From an uncultured Lachnospiraceae bacterium (lineage in GTDB: Bacteria; Bacillota; Clostridia; Lachnospirales; Lachnospiraceae), in assembly GCA_947588845.1 (NCBI GenBank), contig CANQAR010000001.1, positions 1 to 64,000 on the forward strand: a stretch of 64,000 bases of DNA, written 5' to 3'. This document shows positions 62,182 through 64,000 of the stretch, in pieces; position 1 is the stretch's first letter; each line of letters starts with the position of its first letter. Both the position numbers and the translations under genes were made by a program. The notes beneath the pieces are model-generated. The model did not search any database, had not been told where the DNA came from, and saw nothing but the letters and a program-made list of their open reading frames with translations.

Positions 62182-63480
62182 TTACTCCTTTTCTTCTTTT
62201 TCTTTGTTCTCCTTCTCTTCCTCTGACCTTCTGATCTGTACCTTGCTGACCGTATTGTTTTCCACCTTTATAATCCGGAACAGATAGCCGTACTCATGGA
62301 TTTCCGGCTGTTCATCCTCTGAGGGGATTCTGTTCAGGCGTGAGATCAGGAACCCGTTCAGCGTGTCAAAATTCTCTTCAAATGAGATGCCAAGCACTTC
62401 CTCCGCCTCCGAAAGAGGCGTCATTCCATCCATCAGGTAGCTTCCTTCCGCTCCCTGTCGGATAAAATTCTCATCCGGATCATATTCATCCTGAATATTT
62501 CCGACAATCTCCTCCAAGATGTCTTCCATCGTCACCAGCCCCGCTGTCTGTCCATACTCGTCGAGCACAATTACAAGCTGCAGTTTCTCCGCCTGCATGT
62601 TTTTGAACAAAAGATCAATGTCCCGCGTCCGGGGCACAAATCTGCATATCCGGAGAAGTTCGGGAATATCCTTCACCAGCCAGTCATCGTAGCGCTCCAT
62701 CGTATGAAACTTCATGGCGTCCCTGAAATGAAGAATACCAAGAATATTGTCAATGCTGTCTTCATATACCGGGAAACGGGAAACCGACTGCTCCACCATA
62801 AAGGAAATCGCGTCGCGAAGATTCACGGTACCGCTGATCGCAATGATGTTTTTCCTGTGTATCATGATATCTTCCGCCTGCTTGTCGTCAAGCTCGAAAA
62901 TATTCCGGATCATTTTGGCTTCTCTCTCATCAAGCACACCCTGCTCATGCCCCTCGTTGACCATGGATATAATTTCATCCTCCGTGACCTCTGTCTCAAG
63001 ATTCGACGGATCAACGCCGAACAGACGGACAATGCAGTTCGTGAGTGCAGTAAGAACGTATGTAAACGGCAGCGCGGCATGGATCAGAAAGCCCGCAATC
63101 CCGTACAGCTTCAGAAATTTCTTTTCCGGATTTTTCCTTCCAAGCACAGACGGAACGGAATTCACGACAAGATAACACAGTACCAGAAGCACGGAACACA
63201 CAGCCCACAGCGGATAATACCGCGCAAAATACAGGACGGCAAATCCCATGCAGATGCCGGTCAGCGACCGGAACAGCCACAGCGCATGAGTCAGATCCGC
63301 GGGGTTGTCCTTCAGAGCCCGCAGACGTTCCTCCTCCTTTCCTGAATCGCGCAGAGCTTCCTCAAACTCAGCATCCCCGCAGTTCCGAAGCGCCGAATTT
63401 GCGGCCGCCAGAATGCAGTCCAGAATCAGCAGCAGACATAATATGACGGTCCCCACCAGAGGACTACTGTCATAATCCAT
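62182..63480 (-). CDS. CNNM/CorC-type membrane protein (hemolysin C-related, CBS pair)
   Basis: A 432-residue protein. DUF21 (CNNM) membrane domain (about 1-165), an acidic linker with EDEIISMVNEGHEQGVLDEREA, a CBS pair (about 205-325, including VMIHRKNII-type MIHRKNI and VLDEYGQTAGLVTMEDILEEIVG), and the CorC_HlyC transporter-associated domain (about 345-415). The tail is highly charged (repeated Glu/Lys). Members export magnesium or other divalent cations. The start ATG 63480 lies after AAGGATG. It is the first gene of the yebC operon. Confidence 0.93.
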   Translation of the reverse strand: MDYDSSPLVGTVILCLLLILDCILAAANSALRNCGDAEFEEALRDSGKEEERLRALKDNPADLTHALWLFRSLTGICMGFAVLYFARYYPLWAVCSVLLVLCYLVVNSVPSVLGRKNPEKKFLKLYGIAGFLIHAALPFTYVLTALTNCIVRLFGVDPSNLETEVTEDEIISMVNEGHEQGVLDEREAKMIRNIFELDDKQAEDIMIHRKNIIAISGTVNLRDAISFMVEQSVSRFPVYEDSIDNILGILHFRDAMKFHTMERYDDWLVKDIPELLRICRFVPRTRDIDLLFKNMQAEKLQLVIVLDEYGQTAGLVTMEDILEEIVGNIQDEYDPDENFIRQGAEGSYLMDGMTPLSEAEEVLGISFEENFDTLNGFLISRLNRIPSEDEQPEIHEYGYLFRIIKVENNTVSKVQIRRSEEEKENKEKEEKE

Positions 63481-63593
63481 AAAATTCTCAGCATCCTTTC
63501 TTTCTCTTAAAAGTCAATCTACAGCTTCTCTAGAATATATCATTTTCCTTATCATTCGTCAAGTTCCGTCTCTGCGCACTGCAGGATTTGTTA

Positions 63594-63670
63594 CAGTTCA
63601 CACCTCCACCGAGTTCGAGGTGATTTCCGCATGTTTTGTGTGGAAATCCCGGGGTCTGAGGCACGAAATC
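63594..63670 (-). repeat. Repeat family C, copy C3
   Basis: The minus strand matches C1 from TTTCG(T/C)GCCTCAGACC through GGAAATCACCTCGAA to GAGGTGTGAACTG. It lies between the mazF stop and the CNNM gene promoter region. Confidence 0.8.
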
Positions 63671-63704
63671 AGGATTTCAAACCCAGGGCAGGGAACCGGC
63701 CGCC

Positions 63705-64000
63705 CTATGTAATCAGTTCCAGGCTGACCTGAAGCGCCCTGTCCACCCGCTCAAGCATCTCTACGTCAAGATGACAGACCCTGTCCTTAAGTCTCTTTTT
63801 ATCAATTGTGCGCAGCTGCTCCAGAAGAATTACAGAATCCTTGACGATCTGGTATCTGCCGGATTCTATCGCGACATGGGTGGGCAGCTTCGCCTTGTTC
63901 ATTCTTGATGTGATCGCCGCGCAGATTACAGTCGGGCTGTGCCTGTTTCCCACATCATTCTGTATAATCAGTACCGGACGAATCCCTCCCTGCTCGGATC
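63705..64000 (-). CDS. mazF: MazF/PemK family endoribonuclease toxin (5' end outside the window)
   Basis: The last 98 codons are present, running off the right edge at 64000. The visible sequence opens [15 protein letters not shown], the beta-hairpin of MazF/NdoA, and continues with [20 protein letters not shown], which holds conserved catalytic-site residues (Ser/Thr and Arg near SRM). About 18 N-terminal residues are missing. Chromosomal MazF cleaves mRNA at short sequences under stress; its antitoxin gene would be upstream, beyond the window. Confidence 0.93.
   Translation of the reverse strand, partial: SEQGGIRPVLIIQNDVGNRHSPTVICAAITSRMNKAKLPTHVAIESGRYQIVKDSVILLEQLRTIDKKRLKDRVCHLDVEMLERVDRALQVSLELIT

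Overview
This 64 kb window is chromosomal DNA from a low- to mid-GC, Gram-positive, endospore-forming anaerobe, most likely a gut-type Clostridia close to Lachnospiraceae. That assignment is inferred. It rests on strong AGGAGG-type ribosome binding sites, spore genes (cotJABC, a SpoIID-like protein, a SpoIIIE/FtsK translocase, TepA), an anaerobic NrdG, a T-box in front of pheST, LuxS, and an iron-sulphur electron-transfer complex of a kind common in anaerobes. I see no rRNA, tRNA, CRISPR array, prophage or insertion sequence.

Layout. 0-5 kb: the start of a GntR/YtrA-like regulator diverges from luxS across a 47-bp palindrome that holds both promoters; then a DUF5662 protein, a GH13 debranching-enzyme homologue that has lost its catalytic residues, exonuclease III and a DUF1292 protein. 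5-11.4 kb: an FtsW-type protein, gltX and a coupled UvrD-like helicase on the minus strand, then the cotJABC spore-coat operon on the plus strand. 11.4-18.5 kb: a sugar-responsive unit of solute-binding protein, YesM-like kinase, YesN-like regulator and GH20 hexosaminidase, with a candidate small RNA or attenuated leader upstream. 18.7-25.4 kb: nrdG, queA, a histidine phosphatase, and pheS-pheT behind a Phe T-box leader that carries a dispersed repeat.

25.4-42.4 kb is the most unusual part. A complete oligopeptide ABC transporter (oppDF, oppBC, oppA) is followed by an L-Ala-D/L-Glu epimerase and a YkfC-like murein-peptide hydrolase fused to a serine beta-lactamase-like domain. This looks like a murein-peptide uptake and recycling locus. 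It runs on into a SpoIID-like protein, a YihY membrane protein, and a compact set of beta-CASP metallo-beta-lactamase, GrpE-like factor and large divergent Hsp70. I do not recognise that last set as a described system.

42.6-48.4 kb: ilvN-ilvC-leuC-leuD (branched-chain amino acid synthesis), a secreted amidase with cell-wall-binding repeats, and a CBS-pair protein. 48.8-54.7 kb: a NuoE/NuoF-like pair plus a 1,166-residue flavin/Fe-S protein with a degenerate formate-dehydrogenase-like tail, best explained as an Stn-family (electron-bifurcating) transhydrogenase. 55-64 kb: ftsK/spoIIIE, uppP, tepA, a CFI-box protein, yebC, a CNNM/CorC-type membrane protein and a truncated mazF.

Three families of short hairpin-forming repeats (called A, B and C here) are scattered between genes, and one copy each lies in a regulatory leader and at a gene end. 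Nearly all genes are on the minus strand. The plus-strand exceptions are luxS, the DUF1292 gene and cotJABC.
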